A stretch of DNA of 7,063 nt. Source: Holosporales bacterium. GTDB lineage: Bacteria; Pseudomonadota; Alphaproteobacteria; Paracaedibacterales; UBA11393. Positions 6,170 to 7,063 of this stretch are shown one piece after another (positions within the stretch are counted from its first letter, which is position 1; every line of letters begins with the position of its first letter). The stretch is from contig DPKF01000064.1 in assembly GCA_003542655.1 (NCBI GenBank), positions 1 to 7,063 on the forward strand, given 5' to 3'. The position numbers were made by a program, and so were the translations under genes. Below the pieces are notes generated by a model. It made no database searches and had not been told where the DNA came from. It was given only the letters and a program-made list of their open reading frames with translations.

Positions 6170-6172
6170 GGA
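6168..6172 (+). promoter_or_regulatory. Shine-Dalgarno site of the CpoB-like gene, overlapping the ychF stop
   Basis: AAGGA shares its first two bases with the ychF TAA and lies 10 nt before the ATG at 6183. This arrangement suggests translation linked to ychF. It favours 6183 over the in-frame ATG at 6162, which has no ribosome site upstream. Confidence 0.6.
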
Positions 6173-6182
6173 CTGTCACAAA

Positions 6183-7063
6183 ATGAATATATATATCTTA
6201 TATTGTTTTATTATGAGTACAATTTTTTGTTGTGCAGAGCCAATTGTCGAAAATTTAGATGAAATCAAGAGTGGCATAGAGTTAGGGCAAAAACTTCTGG
6301 ATGCAAAAGTTGAACGATATAATGAACTTTTGAAACAAACGTATGTAAAAAAACAAGAACATGCTCCAGAACAGGTTCAAAAAGATGCAATTCTTCCTGT
6401 CGATAATGCCATAAAGGATGTGAAATCTGCTGAGAAAAATTCGGATACCCAAACGGCAGAAGCTGAAAAAGCTGATAATAGCGAATTACAGCAATTAAGT
6501 GAGGAGATTGAGAAAGAACAAGAAATTTTGGATAAAAAAGTTGAGCTTTATAATCAAAAGTTGAAGTGGAAAGCGGATCAAGCGGAAGAGAAGGAGCCCG
6601 AAGACTTAGTTGCATTGCTACGTGAAGAAGTGCAACGCCTGACCAACATGGTTGAACATTTGCAAAATGATATGAAGAATGTGAAAAAATCTGGCATCGC
6701 AAGTGTAAAAGACGTTATAGGTTCTGAAAAAAATACAATTCAAACCATGTTTGAAGAAGCCTTGGTAGAGCTGAAAAATAATGTACGTTCTGGTGTGAAA
6801 ACTTTAGAAAAATTTGTTGCGGATAATCCTCAAGAAACGTTGGTTACTGATGCTAATTTAAAAATTGGTGCTGCTTATAATCAGATTGGGTGTTGGGAAA
6901 AATCATCCGCAGCTTTTGATGCTGTTCTGAAAAGTGATAAGGCTATTATTCCGCAAATTATAGAGGCAAAATTGGGGATGGCAGAATCACAAATAGGAAA
7001 AAATGATAGGGAAGCTGCATGCTTGACGCTTATTAAATTGGAAAAATCAAATAACCCTATGTC
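6183..7063 (+). CDS. CpoB/YbgF-like periplasmic coiled-coil and TPR protein (3' end missing)
   Basis: The first 293 residues are present and the frame runs off the window end. A short hydrophobic N-terminus with possible cleavage after Ala18 (FCCA-EP) suggests export. Two similar charged helical segments follow (32-51 and 109-128), then a coiled coil LLREEVQRLTNMVEHLQND (145-163). From about 205 TPR-like repeats begin: TLEKFVADNP, then DANLKIGAAYNQIGCWEKSSAAFDAVL, then AKLGMAESQIGKNDREAACLTLIKL. This last part closely follows the C-terminal domain of CpoB/YbgF (LLKLGxxLxxLGxKxEACxTL...), so the missing tail is probably short. CpoB coordinates the Tol-Pal machine with peptidoglycan synthesis at division. 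Here it follows ychF by 13 nt rather than sitting after pal, and its N-terminal region is longer than usual, so the assignment rests on the coiled coil plus TPR pattern. A generic TPR protein remains possible. Confidence 0.75.
   Translation, partial: MNIYILYCFIMSTIFCCAEPIVENLDEIKSGIELGQKLLDAKVERYNELLKQTYVKKQEHAPEQVQKDAILPVDNAIKDVKSAEKNSDTQTAEAEKADNSELQQLSEEIEKEQEILDKKVELYNQKLKWKADQAEEKEPEDLVALLREEVQRLTNMVEHLQNDMKNVKKSGIASVKDVIGSEKNTIQTMFEEALVELKNNVRSGVKTLEKFVADNPQETLVTDANLKIGAAYNQIGCWEKSSAAFDAVLKSDKAIIPQIIEAKLGMAESQIGKNDREAACLTLIKLEKSNNPM
6276..6335 (+). repeat. internal protein repeat, copy A (residues 32-51)
   Basis: The segment around LLDAKVERYNELLK in the CpoB-like protein matches copy B at 12 of 20 aligned positions, without gaps, 77 residues upstream of it. 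The DNA copies have diverged, so the duplication is old or maintained at protein level. Confidence 0.6.
6507..6566 (+). repeat. internal protein repeat, copy B (residues 109-128)
   Basis: The segment around ILDKKVELYNQKLK shares the LDxKVExYN core with copy A. The linker between the copies (about 52-108) is rich in Lys, Glu, Ala and Asp and looks disordered. Confidence 0.6.

Noticed and set aside
6216..6236. Lipoprotein signal in the CpoB-like protein (cysteines 16 and 17)
   Set aside because: The residues before the cysteines (TIF) do not give a lipobox with Gly/Ala/Ser at -1; ordinary signal peptidase I cleavage after Ala18 is more plausible.
6265..6702. Minus-strand open frame of 145 codons
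   Set aside because: It is antisense to the CpoB-like gene, which has a ribosome site, a coherent coiled-coil/TPR protein and an open frame to the window end. The antisense translation shows no recognisable family.
1..7063. tRNA/rRNA genes, insertion sequences, CRISPR arrays, defence or phage genes
   Set aside because: Almost all bases are covered by intact housekeeping genes, and the largest gap is 55 bp, leaving no room or signal for these elements.

Overview
This is a gene-dense, visibly AT-rich stretch of a bacterial chromosome. It has nine protein genes, no RNA gene, no insertion sequence and no CRISPR array. A GapR-type chromatin protein, a small DUF6898-like protein, an alphaproteobacterial-style double-BON lipoprotein and a zinc-module-free DNA polymerase III delta' subunit together point to an Alphaproteobacterium. 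The low GC suggests an AT-rich lineage, perhaps host-associated such as Holosporales-like bacteria. That placement is inference from gene content and base composition, not from a marker phylogeny.

Layout. At the left edge a plus-strand gene (14-805) encodes an RMD1/DUF155 family protein with a C-terminal membrane anchor. It converges, with only 13 bp between stop codons, on a minus-strand operon read right to left from 4713 to 819. That operon contains a DUF6898-like small protein, yraN (UPF0102, PD-(D/E)XK fold), a DolP-like double-BON outer-membrane lipoprotein, holB (clamp-loader delta') and a BtuB-like TonB-dependent receptor. Its genes overlap by 8 and 4 nt, then are separated by 1 and 15 nt, so co-transcription is very likely. 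Divergent from it, a plus-strand operon runs gapR, ychF and a CpoB/YbgF-like periplasmic TPR protein, with gaps of 24 and 13 nt. The last gene is cut by the window end.

The control region is the short divergent intergenic stretch 4714-4768. A good sigma70-type promoter for gapR (TTGAAA, 17 bp, TATCAT) lies inside the 5' end of the divergent small gene. A perfect 5-bp inverted repeat (GGTTA-N5-TAACC) sits between the two start codons.

Functionally the window mixes nucleoid and replication functions (GapR, delta', possibly YraN), a ribosome-associated ATPase (YchF) and envelope functions (BON lipoprotein, CpoB-like protein, TonB receptor). Most of it is ordinary housekeeping. I do not see a defence system, mobile element or clearly new biological system. 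The points most worth a second look are the receptor tail of the yraN-BON-holB operon, the divergent regulatory region, the duplicated N-terminal segment of the CpoB-like protein placed outside any tol-pal context, and the RMD1 family protein.
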